The notes under the pieces were generated by a model. The model was given only the letters and a program-made list of their open reading frames with translations, did not search any database and was not told where the DNA came from. The position numbers and the translations under genes are program-made. Below are positions 40,031 through 50,091 of a stretch of 64,000 nt of DNA, one piece after another (the first letter of the stretch is position 1; each line of letters starts with the position of its first letter). Source of the DNA: Microbacterium sp. 1.5R. GTDB taxonomy: Bacteria; Actinomycetota; Actinomycetes; Actinomycetales; Microbacteriaceae. The DNA lies in the NCBI RefSeq assembly GCF_001889265.1, contig NZ_CP018151.1, positions 434,001 through 498,000 of the forward strand, read 5' to 3'.

Positions 40031-41791
40031 ATGACCGACACCGACGTGACCACCGCCCGACCGTGGCTCGACGCGGCCCTGCCGGTCGATGAGAGAGTGC
40101 AGCTCCTCCTCGACGAGATGACCGTCGAGGAGAAGGCCGGACTGTTCTTCCACACGATGATCGCGATCGGAGACCTCGATGAGGCGAACCCGATCTTCGG
40201 CACACCGAGCGCCCGCGAGTTCATCGACCTCAAGAACATGACGCACTTCAACCTGCTGGGGGCGGCGCCCACCGGGCGAGAGATAGCCGCCTGGCAGAAC
40301 GAGCTGCAGCGGCTGGCGGCCTCGACCCGGCTCGGCATCCCGGTCACGCTGTCGACCGACCCGCGGCATTCGTTCAGCGAGAATCCCGGGGCGTCGATCC
40401 TCGCCGGACCGTTCTCGCAATGGCCGGAGACCCTGGGTCTCGCAGCCACCCGTGACCCCGAGCTGGTCGAACGGTTCGCAGATATCGCTCGTCAGGAATA
40501 TACGGCTGTCGGCCTGCGCGTCGCCCTTCACCCGCAGGTCGACCTCGCCACCGAACCGAGGTGGGCGCGGCAGACGGCGACGTTCGGAGAGGACCCCGAA
40601 TTGACGGGCATTCTGGGAGCGGCATATATCCGCGGGTTCCACGGCGATTCGTTCGGTCCCGGATCGGTCTCGACCATGACCAAGCACTTCCCCGGCGGCG
40701 GGCCGCAGCTCGACGGCGAGGACCCGCACTTCCCGTACGGGCGGGAGCAGGTGTATCCCGGGGGTGCGTTCGACCTGCACCTCAAGCCCTTCGAGGATGC
40801 ACTGGCCGCCGGCACGCGTCAGATGATGCCGTACTACGGCATGCCCGTCGGCACCGAGTACGAGGAGGTCGGGTTCGGCTTCAACAGGTCGGTGATCACC
40901 GGGCTGCTGCGCGAGCGATTCGGGTTCGACGGCCTGGTGTGCACCGATTGGGGGCTGATCAACGATGCGGAGATCTTCGGCCAGCCGTTCCCTGCCCGCG
41001 CCTGGGGCGTGGAGCATCTGACGCCGCGAGAGCGGATGCTCAAGGTGCTCGATGCGGGTGTCGATCAGTTCGGTGGCGAGGACTGCCCCGAACTGCTGCT
41101 CGGGCTGGTCGCCGAGGGCTCGGTCTCGGAGGAGAGGCTCGACCTCTCCGCGCGACGGATCCTGCGGGAGAAGTTCGAGCTCGGGCTCTTCGAGAACCCG
41201 TTCGTCGACGAGGACGCGGCGGACGAGATCGTCGGCAGCGCGGAGTTCCGCGCCGCGGGAGAGGCGGCCCAGCGCGCCTCCGTGACCGTGCTGACGAACG
41301 ATGGCTCGCTGCCCTTCGCCCCCGGGATCAAGCTCTACGTCGAGGGGATCGAACCATCCGTCGCAGCCGCGTACGGCGACGTCGTGGCGACCGTCGACGA
41401 GGCCGACCTGGCGATCCTCCGTCTCCAGGCGCCGTTCGAGCAGCGCGACACGACCTTCGAGAACTTCTTCCATGCGGGGTCGCTCGAGTTCTCCGACGAG
41501 GTGCTCGCGCATGTCGCCGCCATCGCCGGAGCCGTGCCGACCGTGGTCGATGTGCTCGCCGATCGACCGCCCATTCTCGAACCGATCGTGGCCGGTGCGG
41601 CGGCCGTCACCGTCAACTGGGGTGTCTCAGGGGCGGCGCTGCTCGATGTGCTGAGCGGCGTCGCGAGCGCGCAGGGCAGGCTCCCGTTCGACCTGCCGAG
41701 GTCGATGGCCGCGGTCGTCGCCTCGCGACCCGATGTGCCGTTCGACACCGCTGATCCGCTCTTCCGATTCGGCGACGGGCTCGCTCTGTAG
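40031..41791 (+). CDS. Glycoside hydrolase family 3 protein
   Basis: 586 residues, cytosolic (no signal). GH3 N domain: LLLDEMTVEEKAGLFFHT, STDPRHSF, GFHGDSFGPGSVSTMTKHFPGGG; the nucleophile is Asp306 in FDGLVCTDWGLI. The C domain (about 400-586) is shorter than in typical beta-glucosidases and lacks a fibronectin-III tail. It should hydrolyse beta-glycosides taken up by the MFS transporter, whose gene it follows by two bases. Exact sugar unknown. Confidence 0.9.
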   Translation: MTDTDVTTARPWLDAALPVDERVQLLLDEMTVEEKAGLFFHTMIAIGDLDEANPIFGTPSAREFIDLKNMTHFNLLGAAPTGREIAAWQNELQRLAASTRLGIPVTLSTDPRHSFSENPGASILAGPFSQWPETLGLAATRDPELVERFADIARQEYTAVGLRVALHPQVDLATEPRWARQTATFGEDPELTGILGAAYIRGFHGDSFGPGSVSTMTKHFPGGGPQLDGEDPHFPYGREQVYPGGAFDLHLKPFEDALAAGTRQMMPYYGMPVGTEYEEVGFGFNRSVITGLLRERFGFDGLVCTDWGLINDAEIFGQPFPARAWGVEHLTPRERMLKVLDAGVDQFGGEDCPELLLGLVAEGSVSEERLDLSARRILREKFELGLFENPFVDEDAADEIVGSAEFRAAGEAAQRASVTVLTNDGSLPFAPGIKLYVEGIEPSVAAAYGDVVATVDEADLAILRLQAPFEQRDTTFENFFHAGSLEFSDEVLAHVAAIAGAVPTVVDVLADRPPILEPIVAGAAAVTVNWGVSGAALLDVLSGVASAQGRLPFDLPRSMAAVVASRPDVPFDTADPLFRFGDGLAL

Positions 41792-41810
41792 CCCTCGCTT
41801 CACGCCCTGA

Positions 41811-41842
41811 ACCGCCCCGCAGACCTCGGTCTGCGGGGCGGT
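41811..41842 (+). terminator. Strong terminator, MFS-GH3 operon
   Basis: ACCGCCCCGCAGAC (41811-41824) pairs perfectly with GTCTGCGGGGCGGT (41829-41842), loop CTCG, followed by TTCGTCGTG, 19 bases past the stop. Confidence 0.92.
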
Positions 41843-42122
41843 TTCGTCGTGTGGCCGGAGTGCGTGTCGCGCCTGCGCGGAGTGCGCTGGGCCCCTCCTA
41901 TTCGTCCTGGAAAAGGCGTCCTCGCCGACAGACCTGTGGGCAGGTCTCAATGACCGATGACGAAATGTCTCACCCGATGACGTTTCCTGAAAGATCACTG
42001 GACAATCGCTGGACTTAACATTCTTGATCCGGCAATACTGTCTGGACATGCGCTCGGTCGGCACCTGTCGACGCCTGGGGAGGGCCTTGTGACGCGGAAC
42101 ATCTGCATCACGGGAGAGGCGA
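41843..42122 (+). other. Intergenic promoter region of the giant surface gene
   Basis: This 280-base gap is less GC-rich than its surroundings. It holds a small hairpin AGACCTG-TGGG-CAGGTCT (41930-41947), two CGATGACG repeats, three CTGGAC repeats (about 41999-42047) and an AATACT -10 candidate (42034-42039) without a clear -35. No gene was seen. It should be the promoter and leader of the choice-of-anchor G gene, which has GGGAGAGGCGA directly before its ATG. Confidence 0.5.
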
Positions 42123-45100
42123 ATGGAATTCTTGGAGGGGAAGACTCTGCGGCGACGCAGAGCCATCGGGGGAGGCATCGCCGGCGTGACCGTCGGCGCG
42201 ATGATCCTTGCGGGTGCACTGGTACCGACGGCGGCGAATGCGCTCGATGACGCGAATCCGAACGATCCGTCGGTCGCGCAGGGACAGATCATCCAGTTGC
42301 CGGCCGACCTGCTCGGCGGATTGGACGTCGCCGCACTCGGGCACACGCTGACGAGCAACCCGGCCGCGGTCGGCCCTGAGCTCGGCGGTCTCGACCTCGA
42401 CGTGCTCGAGGCGCTCAGCATCGACGTGGGCACGCTCAACGTGCCGCTGCTGACCGACGGCACGTCGCCCGGTCTGCTGCAGCTGGGCGATCTGGGGGGC
42501 GCGCAGAGCTTCAGCTCCTCACCCACGCAGACCCAGTCGATCGCGTCCTCCGGCGCGATCACCTCCGGTGGTGCGATCGATGCGGGGGCGATCGACGGAA
42601 GCGTCAACCCCGCCACCCTCGAACTCACCGATCTCTTCGACCAGCTCAGCGTCGCCGGTCTCACCGACGCCGTCCTCGACGAAGCGTCGGTCGGCATCGG
42701 AGCCCTCGCATCGCGGGCGGAGTCGAACGCCGGCGTCGCCGGCTCCGAATACCGCATCGCGGGCCTGGACCTCGACCTGCACAGCAACCTCGTCGCGGGG
42801 CTCGCGACCACTCTGGGCGCGGCCATCCAGGGCACGGTGACCCCGGTCAGCGACCTCGCCGGTCCCGGCGGAGCGCTCACCGGGCTCGTCACGACCGTGG
42901 TCGACACGATCAACGCGATTCCGGATGTGCCGCTCGTCGCCGCCTTCGAGGCGACGGGCGGAACGGTCGCTATCGCCGGCCTCGACACAGTCGGGGCGAC
43001 GGTCGTCACGGAGCTCCTGACGGAGCCGCTCGAGAACACCACGGGCTCGGTGCTCGTCGACCTGAGCGACGGGACGATCTCGGTCGACCTCGCTCAGATC
43101 CTCGTGGAGACGGGCGCAGGAGCCGACCTCAACTCGCTTCCCGCGAACACCCCTGCGCTGTCTGCGACGACGATCGCCGCCATCCAGCAGGGGATCACCT
43201 CTGCTCTGACGGGAACGCACCCGAACAGCCTCAACGGCAAGGTCGCGACCATCCTCGACTCCACCCTCGACTCGCTGGCGGTCACGCTCACCGTCGGGGT
43301 GGATCTCACCAACCCGCTCACCGGGATCGACCTGGTCTCCGGCGATGTCACGATCGCCGGCTCGCTCGCTCAGTTCGCGGGCACGGCCACGCCGGTTCCG
43401 ACGGTGACCACCGACATCTCGCTCGCCGGGCTCAACATCGGTGCGCTGCTCAACCCGGTGGTGAGCGCTGTGACCACGGCGGTCACCACGACCACCGGCC
43501 CTCTGGTGAACACCGCGCTGACCAGCGTCATCCCGCTCGTCCAGCCGGCCCTCGCAGCGGTCACCGGCCCCGTGCTCTCGACGCTGGACCCCGTGCTGCA
43601 GGGCGTGCTGTCCGGCATCGCGACCATCACGATCAACGAGCAGTCCGAGCCGGGAGACATCCCCGGTGACAGCTTCACCGTGCGGGCGCTCGCCATCGAT
43701 CTGCTCCCGGCCGTGGGCGGAGGGGTCGAACTCGATCTCGCGTCGTCGACCGTCAAGGCAGCGGCGGCGGCAGTCGCGGCTATCGACGCCGCAACCACCG
43801 TGCAGGCCGGAACCGATCTTCCGGTCACCGGCTCCGGATGGCCGGCCAACACCCAGGTGACGATCCAGGTGGCAGCACCGGACGGAACCCCGGTCAACGA
43901 ATCAGCGCCGGTGACCACCGACGCGTCGGGCAACTTCACCGGCACGGTCTTCATCCCGGCCTCGACCGTGCCCGGCACCGGCTACATCGTCACGGCGACC
44001 GACGGCACCAGCACGGCGACGGACACCACCGAGGTGACCGCCGCGGCAGCGATCGATGCGGCACCTGCCGTGCAGGACGGAACCGACCTCGGCGTCTCGG
44101 GCACCAACTGGCCCGCGAACACACAGATCTCGGTGCAGCTGACCGCTCCCGGCGGCGGCGCGAACATCGGCGGCCCCGAGCTCGTCACGACGGACGGGTC
44201 GGGTGCCTTCGTGCTCGGCTACCCCGTTCCGGCCGGAACTCCTGCGGGAACCGGCTACACGGTCACCGCGACGCTGGGCGCGCAGACGGCGACGGACACC
44301 ACCGAGGTGACGAACGCTCCGGTCGCCTCGATCGATGCGGCGCCGACCGTTCAGGCAGGCACCGATCTCGCGGTCTCCGGCTCCAACTGGCCGGCGAACA
44401 CCGAGATCTCGGTGCAGCTGACGGCTCCGGGCGGAGGCGCGGACGTCGGTGGCCCCGAGACGGTCACGACGAACGGCGACGGTGAGTTCACGCTCTCCTA
44501 CCCGGTGCCCGCATCGGCGACGCCCGGCACGGCCTACACGGTCACCGCGACCGCTGGCGCCGAGACGGCGATCGACACCACCGAGGTGACGGCCGCCGCT
44601 GCGGTGGATGCGGCCGACACGGTGCAGGCGGGAACCTCTCTCCCCATCACCGGTGCGAACTGGCCGGCCAACACCGTCGTCGAGGTGCAGCTGACGGACC
44701 CGGACGGCGCTGACGTCGGGGGTCCCGAGACGGTCACGACCGATGGCGACGGCGGGTTCACGCTGAACTACCCGGTTCCCGCGTCGGCGACCCCGGGCAC
44801 GGGGTACACCGTGACCGCGACGGTCGGCGGCCAGACGGCTGAGGACACGACCGAGGTGACCGCCGCGGCAGCGGTGGATGCCGCGGACACGGTGCAGGCG
44901 GGCACGAGCCTTCCCGTCACCGGCACCGGCTGGCCGGCGAACACCGAGGTCTCGGTGCAGCTGACCGCTCCGGGCGGAGCGACCGTCGGCGGTCCTGAGA
45001 CGGTCACGACCGATGGCGACGGCGGGTTCACGCTCGACTACCCGGTTCCCGCCTCGGCGACGCCGGGCACGGGCTACACGATCACCGCGACCGTCGGCAC

Positions 45101-47822
45101 CCAGACGGCGACCGACACGACGGAGGTGACCGCAGCGGCGACCGTCGACGCGGCCGCGACCGTCGAGGCCGGGGCGGACCTGGCGATCACCGGTGCTGAG
45201 TGGCCGGCCGACACCGAGGTCACCGTGCAGCTGACAGCCCCCGGTGGTGCGGTCATCGGCACGCCCCAGACGGTGACGACCGGTGCTCTCGGCGGCTTCG
45301 CGATCGACTATCCGGTGCCGGCGGGAACTCCCGCGGGCACGGGATACACGGTCACCGCGAGCGCGGGCACGCAGACAGCCACCGACACGACCGAGGTGAC
45401 GGCTGCTCCGGTCGTCGTCGACGCGGCCTCGTCGGTTCCGGCAGGTACCAACCTCGCCGTCACCGGCACGGGTTGGCCGGTGAACTCCACCGTGTCGCTG
45501 CAGCTCACCGCGCCAGGCGGGGGAGCGGACATCGGAGGCCCGGTCATCGCGACCACTGACGAGTTCGGTGCGTTCACGGAGAACTACCCGGTTCCGGCTG
45601 ATGCCGAGCCCGGCGCGGGCTACCTGCTCACCGCGACATCCGGCGCGTCCAGCGACACGGACACCACCGAGGTGACCGCGGGCGACCCGGGTGACGTCAA
45701 CACCAACGCGGCTGCATCGGCATCCGCTTCGGCTGACGCGACCGCAGACGGCGACCCGTCGGCGCAGGCGGCGGCTGAGGCCGCGGCCCTCGCAGACGCG
45801 ACGTCGGCGGCCTCAGCGGCGGCGACCTCGGACGCCACCTCGGCGGCGGATGCGGCGGCGACGCCGGATGCCTCGTCGGCCGCGACCACCGATGCCACCT
45901 CGACGGCCAACGCCTCGGCGGCAGTTGCTGCGCAGGCGGCGGCCCAGGCCGACGCGTCGGATGACGTGAACGCGGATGCATCGACGGCGGCGGAGTCGAA
46001 CTCGGCGTCGTCGTCGGAGTCGGCGGCCATCGCCGACTCGTCGACGGATGCCTCCTCCGAGGCTGCGGCCAACACGAACGCGGCGGCGTCGGCATCCGCG
46101 TCGGCGAACGCCGATGCATCGACCGACGCGATCGCTGAAGCGGCCGCGCAGGCGGCGGCGTTCGCGGATGCCACGGCAGAGGGATCGGCTGCGGCTGACC
46201 CGACGGCTGAGGCTGCGGCGGAGTCGGCGGCGACGGCGACATCGTCCACGGCAGCCACGGCGGACGCCACCTCGGAGGCGAACGCCGGTGCAGCGGTAGC
46301 GGCTCAGGCTGCGGCGCTGGCCGACGCGACGACGGATACCGCGGCTGAGGCCTCGGCGACTTCGGACGCCTCGACGAGCGCAGCATCGAACTCGAGCGCG
46401 GCGGCGATCGCCAGTGCATCGACCGACGCCTCGTCCGATGCAGTCGCCACGGCCGATGCCTCGGCTGCGGCCGACCCGTCCGCTGAGGTCGACACCAACG
46501 CCTCGGCATCCGCTGCGGCGTCGGCTCAGGCTGATGACGACAGCAACGCGGCGGCTCAGGCGGCGGCTGTCGCTGCGGCTCTGGCCGATGCGACGAGTTC
46601 CGCTTCGGCGGCGGCTGACGTGACGGCTGATGCGGCCGCGTCTGCGGCGGCGACGGACGACGCATCCACGGACGCGTCGACCACGGCCACGACGGATGTG
46701 GACGCGTCTGCTGCAGCGGCCGCTCAGGCGGCGGCGCAGAACGATGCGACCTCGACGAGTGCGGCTGACGCGTCCGCGGCGGCAGATGCCGATCCGAACG
46801 CGTCGGCGGCCGCGGCGGCCAACGCCTCGTCGTCGGCCACGGCGTCCGCGACGGCGGCGGCTGACGCTTCCGCTGAGGCAGAGGTCGAGGCATCCGCTGC
46901 GACCACGGCTGACGCTGCGGCTACGGCTGATGCCTCGGCTGCGGCCGACCCGTCGGCTGAGGTCGACACCAACGCCTCGGCATCCGCTGCGGCGTCGGCT
47001 CAGGCTGATGACGACAGCAACGCGGCGGCTCAGGCGGCGGCTGTCGCTGCGGCTCTGGCCGATGCGACGAGTTCCGCTTCGGCGGCGGCTGACGTGACGG
47101 CTGATGCGGCCGCGTCTGCGGCGGCGACGGACGACGCATCCACGGATGCCTCGGCCACGGCCACGACGGATGCGAACGCGTCGGCCGCCTCCGCGGCAGC
47201 GGCGCAGGCGTCGGCGCAGAACGACGCGACCTCGACGAGTGCGGCTGACGCATCGGCTTCGGCTGACGCTGATCCGACCGCGTCGGCGGCCGCGGCGGCA
47301 AACGCCTCGTCGTCGGCCACGGCGTCCGCGTCGGCGGCGGCTGATGCCTCCGCTGAGGCTGCTGCCGAGGCATCCGCCTCGGCGACTGCTGAGGCCTCGG
47401 CGTCTGCAGACGCGGCAGCCGACCCGACCGGACCGATCGCCATCACGATCAAGGTCCCGGTTCTGGAGCGCGGAGAGAAGCAGACGGCGGTCGGCACCGG
47501 GTTCCAGCCCGGCGAGTCCGTCACCGGTGTGATGACGTCCGAGCCGATCGCACTGGGCACCCAGGTCGCCGATGCGCAGGGCACGGTCACCTTCACCTGG
47601 ACGATCCCCTCCGGCACCGACCTCGGAACCCACGCCGTGACACTGACCGGAGCGACCTCCGGCAGCGTGTCGGCCTCGTTCCAGGTCGTGGCCACGGGCC
47701 TCGCCACCACCGGTGGTGAGATCCAGGGCGGGTGGATCGCGCTGGCGGCTCTGCTGCTGATGCTCGGACTCGGGATGACGAGGGTCGCGCGTTCCAGACG
47801 GCCGCTCGTCCAGACGGAGTAA
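42123..47822 (+). CDS. Choice-of-anchor G family surface protein with LATTG anchor
   Basis: 1,899 residues. Signal peptide (1-41, ending TAANA); choice-of-anchor G domain (about 42-545); seven Ig-like repeats of about 90 residues (about 550-1185), each with GTDLPVTGSGWPANT and DTTEVTA-like ends; an Ala/Ser/Asp/Thr-only stalk (about 1190-1770); a final beta domain (about 1777-1855); then LATTG (1860-1864), a TM segment and RSRRPLVQTE. LAxTG motifs are targets of class E sortases in high-GC actinobacteria, so the protein is expected to be linked to the wall. Probable adhesin or fibre. No sortase is in the window. Confidence 0.88.
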   Translation: MEFLEGKTLRRRRAIGGGIAGVTVGAMILAGALVPTAANALDDANPNDPSVAQGQIIQLPADLLGGLDVAALGHTLTSNPAAVGPELGGLDLDVLEALSIDVGTLNVPLLTDGTSPGLLQLGDLGGAQSFSSSPTQTQSIASSGAITSGGAIDAGAIDGSVNPATLELTDLFDQLSVAGLTDAVLDEASVGIGALASRAESNAGVAGSEYRIAGLDLDLHSNLVAGLATTLGAAIQGTVTPVSDLAGPGGALTGLVTTVVDTINAIPDVPLVAAFEATGGTVAIAGLDTVGATVVTELLTEPLENTTGSVLVDLSDGTISVDLAQILVETGAGADLNSLPANTPALSATTIAAIQQGITSALTGTHPNSLNGKVATILDSTLDSLAVTLTVGVDLTNPLTGIDLVSGDVTIAGSLAQFAGTATPVPTVTTDISLAGLNIGALLNPVVSAVTTAVTTTTGPLVNTALTSVIPLVQPALAAVTGPVLSTLDPVLQGVLSGIATITINEQSEPGDIPGDSFTVRALAIDLLPAVGGGVELDLASSTVKAAAAAVAAIDAATTVQAGTDLPVTGSGWPANTQVTIQVAAPDGTPVNESAPVTTDASGNFTGTVFIPASTVPGTGYIVTATDGTSTATDTTEVTAAAAIDAAPAVQDGTDLGVSGTNWPANTQISVQLTAPGGGANIGGPELVTTDGSGAFVLGYPVPAGTPAGTGYTVTATLGAQTATDTTEVTNAPVASIDAAPTVQAGTDLAVSGSNWPANTEISVQLTAPGGGADVGGPETVTTNGDGEFTLSYPVPASATPGTAYTVTATAGAETAIDTTEVTAAAAVDAADTVQAGTSLPITGANWPANTVVEVQLTDPDGADVGGPETVTTDGDGGFTLNYPVPASATPGTGYTVTATVGGQTAEDTTEVTAAAAVDAADTVQAGTSLPVTGTGWPANTEVSVQLTAPGGATVGGPETVTTDGDGGFTLDYPVPASATPGTGYTITATVGTQTATDTTEVTAAATVDAAATVEAGADLAITGAEWPADTEVTVQLTAPGGAVIGTPQTVTTGALGGFAIDYPVPAGTPAGTGYTVTASAGTQTATDTTEVTAAPVVVDAASSVPAGTNLAVTGTGWPVNSTVSLQLTAPGGGADIGGPVIATTDEFGAFTENYPVPADAEPGAGYLLTATSGASSDTDTTEVTAGDPGDVNTNAAASASASADATADGDPSAQAAAEAAALADATSAASAAATSDATSAADAAATPDASSAATTDATSTANASAAVAAQAAAQADASDDVNADASTAAESNSASSSESAAIADSSTDASSEAAANTNAAASASASANADASTDAIAEAAAQAAAFADATAEGSAAADPTAEAAAESAATATSSTAATADATSEANAGAAVAAQAAALADATTDTAAEASATSDASTSAASNSSAAAIASASTDASSDAVATADASAAADPSAEVDTNASASAAASAQADDDSNAAAQAAAVAAALADATSSASAAADVTADAAASAAATDDASTDASTTATTDVDASAAAAAQAAAQNDATSTSAADASAAADADPNASAAAAANASSSATASATAAADASAEAEVEASAATTADAAATADASAAADPSAEVDTNASASAAASAQADDDSNAAAQAAAVAAALADATSSASAAADVTADAAASAAATDDASTDASATATTDANASAASAAAAQASAQNDATSTSAADASASADADPTASAAAAANASSSATASASAAADASAEAAAEASASATAEASASADAAADPTGPIAITIKVPVLERGEKQTAVGTGFQPGESVTGVMTSEPIALGTQVADAQGTVTFTWTIPSGTDLGTHAVTLTGATSGSVSASFQVVATGLATTGGEIQGGWIALAALLLMLGLGMTRVARSRRPLVQTE
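43770..45685 (+). repeat. Seven Ig-like coding repeats
   Basis: Units of about 270-280 bases start near 43770, 44045, 44325, 44600, 44870, 45140 and 45410. Units 4 and 5 are closest, with long identical runs such as those encoding ETVTTDGDGGFTL. The pattern indicates recent duplication inside the surface protein gene. Confidence 0.82.
46455..47402 (+). repeat. 474-bp tandem duplication in the Ala-rich stalk
   Basis: The segment from about 46455 recurs 474 bases later (about 46929), giving 158 codons per copy; both encode DASAAADPSAEVDTNASASAAASAQADDD. Identity is very high in the first half and weaker later. Confidence 0.78.
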
Positions 47823-47842
47823 CGCAGTGCAGGAACGCTGAG

Positions 47843-47875
47843 AGGTCGGGGCCGTCGCTGCGGCGGCCCCGACCT
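47843..47875 (+). terminator. Terminator of the surface protein gene
   Basis: AGGTCGGGGCCG (47843-47854) pairs perfectly with CGGCCCCGACCT (47864-47875), followed by TCAGCGG; no T tract. It stands 21 bases past the stop and 31 before the DUF5819 gene. Confidence 0.75.
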
Positions 47876-47905
47876 TCAGCGGTGAGAAGGATGTGGATGG
47901 GCACG

Positions 47906-48712
47906 ATGACTGAGACCTCACCCGAAGTGCAGGATGCGGCGGTCGCCGCGACCGCCCCTCGACCGCGCCCGACCTGGTGGGTGAAGCTCATCGCGTTCGC
48001 CGCGTGTCTGCTCACCCTGTGGCACGTGGGGGCGTCGTTCCTGTGGATCGCTCCGTACTCGGCGCTCCGCGAGATCCCCACGCAAGAAGTCCTCGCCGGG
48101 TACATGCTGCCGATGTTCGGTCAGTCGTGGAGCGTCTTCGCGCCCGAGCCCATCAACGGCGACTACCACTTCAACGTGCGTGCCGTCATCGAGAAGGACG
48201 GTGAGGAGATCGAGACCGGGTGGGTGAGCGCCACCGACGTCGAGCTCTCGATGATCCGCTACAACCTCTTCCCGCCCCGAGCGGGGATCCAGTCGAGCGA
48301 GGTCGCGAGCGGCCAGATGAACGCCTACAACAAGCTGGACGACGACCAGAAGGCCGTCGTCGGGCTCGACTTCGCCGAGGATGGCTGGGAGGAGTGGATG
48401 GTGCGCTCCTTCGACGAACTCGAGGGCGACAACCCGTCGACCGACGCGTACATGGCGGAAGAGCACCTCTCCACCGCCTACGCCACCCAGGTGGCCTATG
48501 CGATCTGGGGCGCCGACTCCGTCATCAAGGTCCAGTACCGAGTGAGCCGCCAGAACGTGGTGCCCTATGCGGATCGGAACGATCCGAGCGCGCAGCGCCC
48601 CGACCCCACGTTCTCGACCACCGGGTGGCGCCTGCCTATAGAAGAGGAAGGGCAGAGTCGCGAGAACTTCGCGAACACCTTCCGCGCCCAGTTCGAGAGG
48701 ATCCAGCCGTGA
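47906..48712 (+). CDS. DUF5819 family membrane protein
   Basis: 268 residues. One N-terminal membrane segment (about 27-48, WWVKLIAFAACLLTLWHVGASFLW), then an extracytoplasmic domain with MFGQSWSVFAPEPINGDYHFNVRAV, the family signature. DUF5819 genes are regularly paired with HTTM genes in actinobacteria; here their ends overlap (GTGA). Function unknown. Start choice among ATGs 47891, 47897 and 47906 is unsettled; 47906 has GGATGGG before it. Confidence 0.85.
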   Translation: MTETSPEVQDAAVAATAPRPRPTWWVKLIAFAACLLTLWHVGASFLWIAPYSALREIPTQEVLAGYMLPMFGQSWSVFAPEPINGDYHFNVRAVIEKDGEEIETGWVSATDVELSMIRYNLFPPRAGIQSSEVASGQMNAYNKLDDDQKAVVGLDFAEDGWEEWMVRSFDELEGDNPSTDAYMAEEHLSTAYATQVAYAIWGADSVIKVQYRVSRQNVVPYADRNDPSAQRPDPTFSTTGWRLPIEEEGQSRENFANTFRAQFERIQP

Positions 48713-49941
48713 GCGCGCCCACCAAGACCGCGCCCCAGACGAACGGCGCCGCGAACCGGGACCGGAAGAAGGATGCTGCCGGGCGGTCGACCGTGACGGC
48801 GCCCGCTCCGGCATCCGCTCCACCCGCCTCTGCGCCCGAGCCTTCGCCGCCGCGCACGCCCGCGCCTGCCGCCCCGCCTCCCGGGTCTTTCGTGACCCGC
48901 CTGCTGAGCTTCGCCTCGTCGATGATCGGCGGACTGTGGTCGATGGTCCTCTCGGCGATCGACCGGATCTCCGCGTTCGTGGGGGACTGGCTCTTCAACG
49001 GCAAGAAGGCCCTCTACGGTCTCGCGGTCACCCGCATCCTCTTCGGCGTCACAGCGATCGGCCTGCTCGCGTCGAACTTCAGCACTCGTCTCTATACGTT
49101 CGGCTCGGGGTCGGCGTGGAACGGCGAACTCGCCGAACCCGTCAGCGAGTTCCCGAAGATCTGGATCTTCAGCGCGTTCCATGCCGCGATGGGCAATGAC
49201 GCGCTCTACACCGCCCTCTATCTGCTGCTCGGCGTGCTGGCGGTGCTGTTCGTCCTCGGCTGGCGTTTCCGGATCGTCCTCCCGGTGTTCTTCTGCCTCT
49301 GGGTCGGGTTCATCGAGGCGAACGACATGGTGGGCGATCAGGGCGACAACATGTTCCGCATCGCGCTGCTCCTGCTGTTCTTCGCCGACCCGGCCGCTCG
49401 CTGGTCGATCGATGCCAGACGTCGCGCCAAGAAGGGGGAGTGGTTCGCTCCAGGAAGCCAGCCCGCCCTCCTGGGAACGGTCTTCCACAATCTGGCCCTC
49501 GTGGCGCTGACCGCGCAGGTGTGCTTCGTGTACGCATCGGGTGCTCTCTACAAGGCGGGAGGTGCGCCCTGGGAAGAGGGTTACGCGGTGTACAACCCGC
49601 TGCAGACCGCTCGGTTCGGCACGTGGCCGGTGCTGAGTGACCTGGTCACGACCTGGGGCCCGATGGTGGTCGCGGCGACCTGGGGTTCGATCATCCTGCA
49701 GGTGGCGTTCCCGCTGATGCTGCTCACACGGCCCACTCGGCTGATCGGCCTCATCGGCATCCTCTCCTTCCACATCGGCATCGGCGTGCTGATGGGGCTG
49801 CCGTGGTTCTCGCTGACGATGATCGCGATCGACTCGATCTTCATCCGCGATCGGACGTGGGCGCGGTTGAGCGAAGGGACGAGACGGCGGTGGGAGCAGG
49901 CGCAGACCGCGCCTCCCACGCCCGCACGCGTCGAGGCCTGA
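48709..49941 (+). CDS. HTTM domain-containing membrane protein (vitamin K-dependent carboxylase-like)
   Basis: 410 residues, GTG start overlapping DUF5819. An Ala/Pro-rich cytoplasmic tail (1-60) precedes an HTTM domain with about nine membrane segments; FVYASGALYKAGGAPWEEGYAVYNPLQT is the typical HTTM motif. HTTM proteins are distant relatives of gamma-glutamyl carboxylase; whether this one modifies its DUF5819 partner or the preceding surface protein is unknown. Confidence 0.86.
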   Translation: MSAPTKTAPQTNGAANRDRKKDAAGRSTVTAPAPASAPPASAPEPSPPRTPAPAAPPPGSFVTRLLSFASSMIGGLWSMVLSAIDRISAFVGDWLFNGKKALYGLAVTRILFGVTAIGLLASNFSTRLYTFGSGSAWNGELAEPVSEFPKIWIFSAFHAAMGNDALYTALYLLLGVLAVLFVLGWRFRIVLPVFFCLWVGFIEANDMVGDQGDNMFRIALLLLFFADPAARWSIDARRRAKKGEWFAPGSQPALLGTVFHNLALVALTAQVCFVYASGALYKAGGAPWEEGYAVYNPLQTARFGTWPVLSDLVTTWGPMVVAATWGSIILQVAFPLMLLTRPTRLIGLIGILSFHIGIGVLMGLPWFSLTMIAIDSIFIRDRTWARLSEGTRRRWEQAQTAPPTPARVEA

Positions 49942-50091
49942 GACTGCGGCTGGGCTGAGACTGTGGTCTGACGACAATCCGACCGGGCGCCGTCCCGGGA
50001 GCTTGTTGGAGGATGCGCACACAGCAGTTCGCTCCTGGTTGTGGCAGACCTACCATGGGAGTATCCCTACTTCCCTCTGAGAGGAACGCTC

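Noticed and set aside
45813..47921. A 702-codon Arg/Ser-rich frame opposite the Ala-rich stalk
   Set aside because: It mirrors the low-complexity GCN codons of the surface protein and contains only Arg/Ser/Gly/Cys/Val strings.
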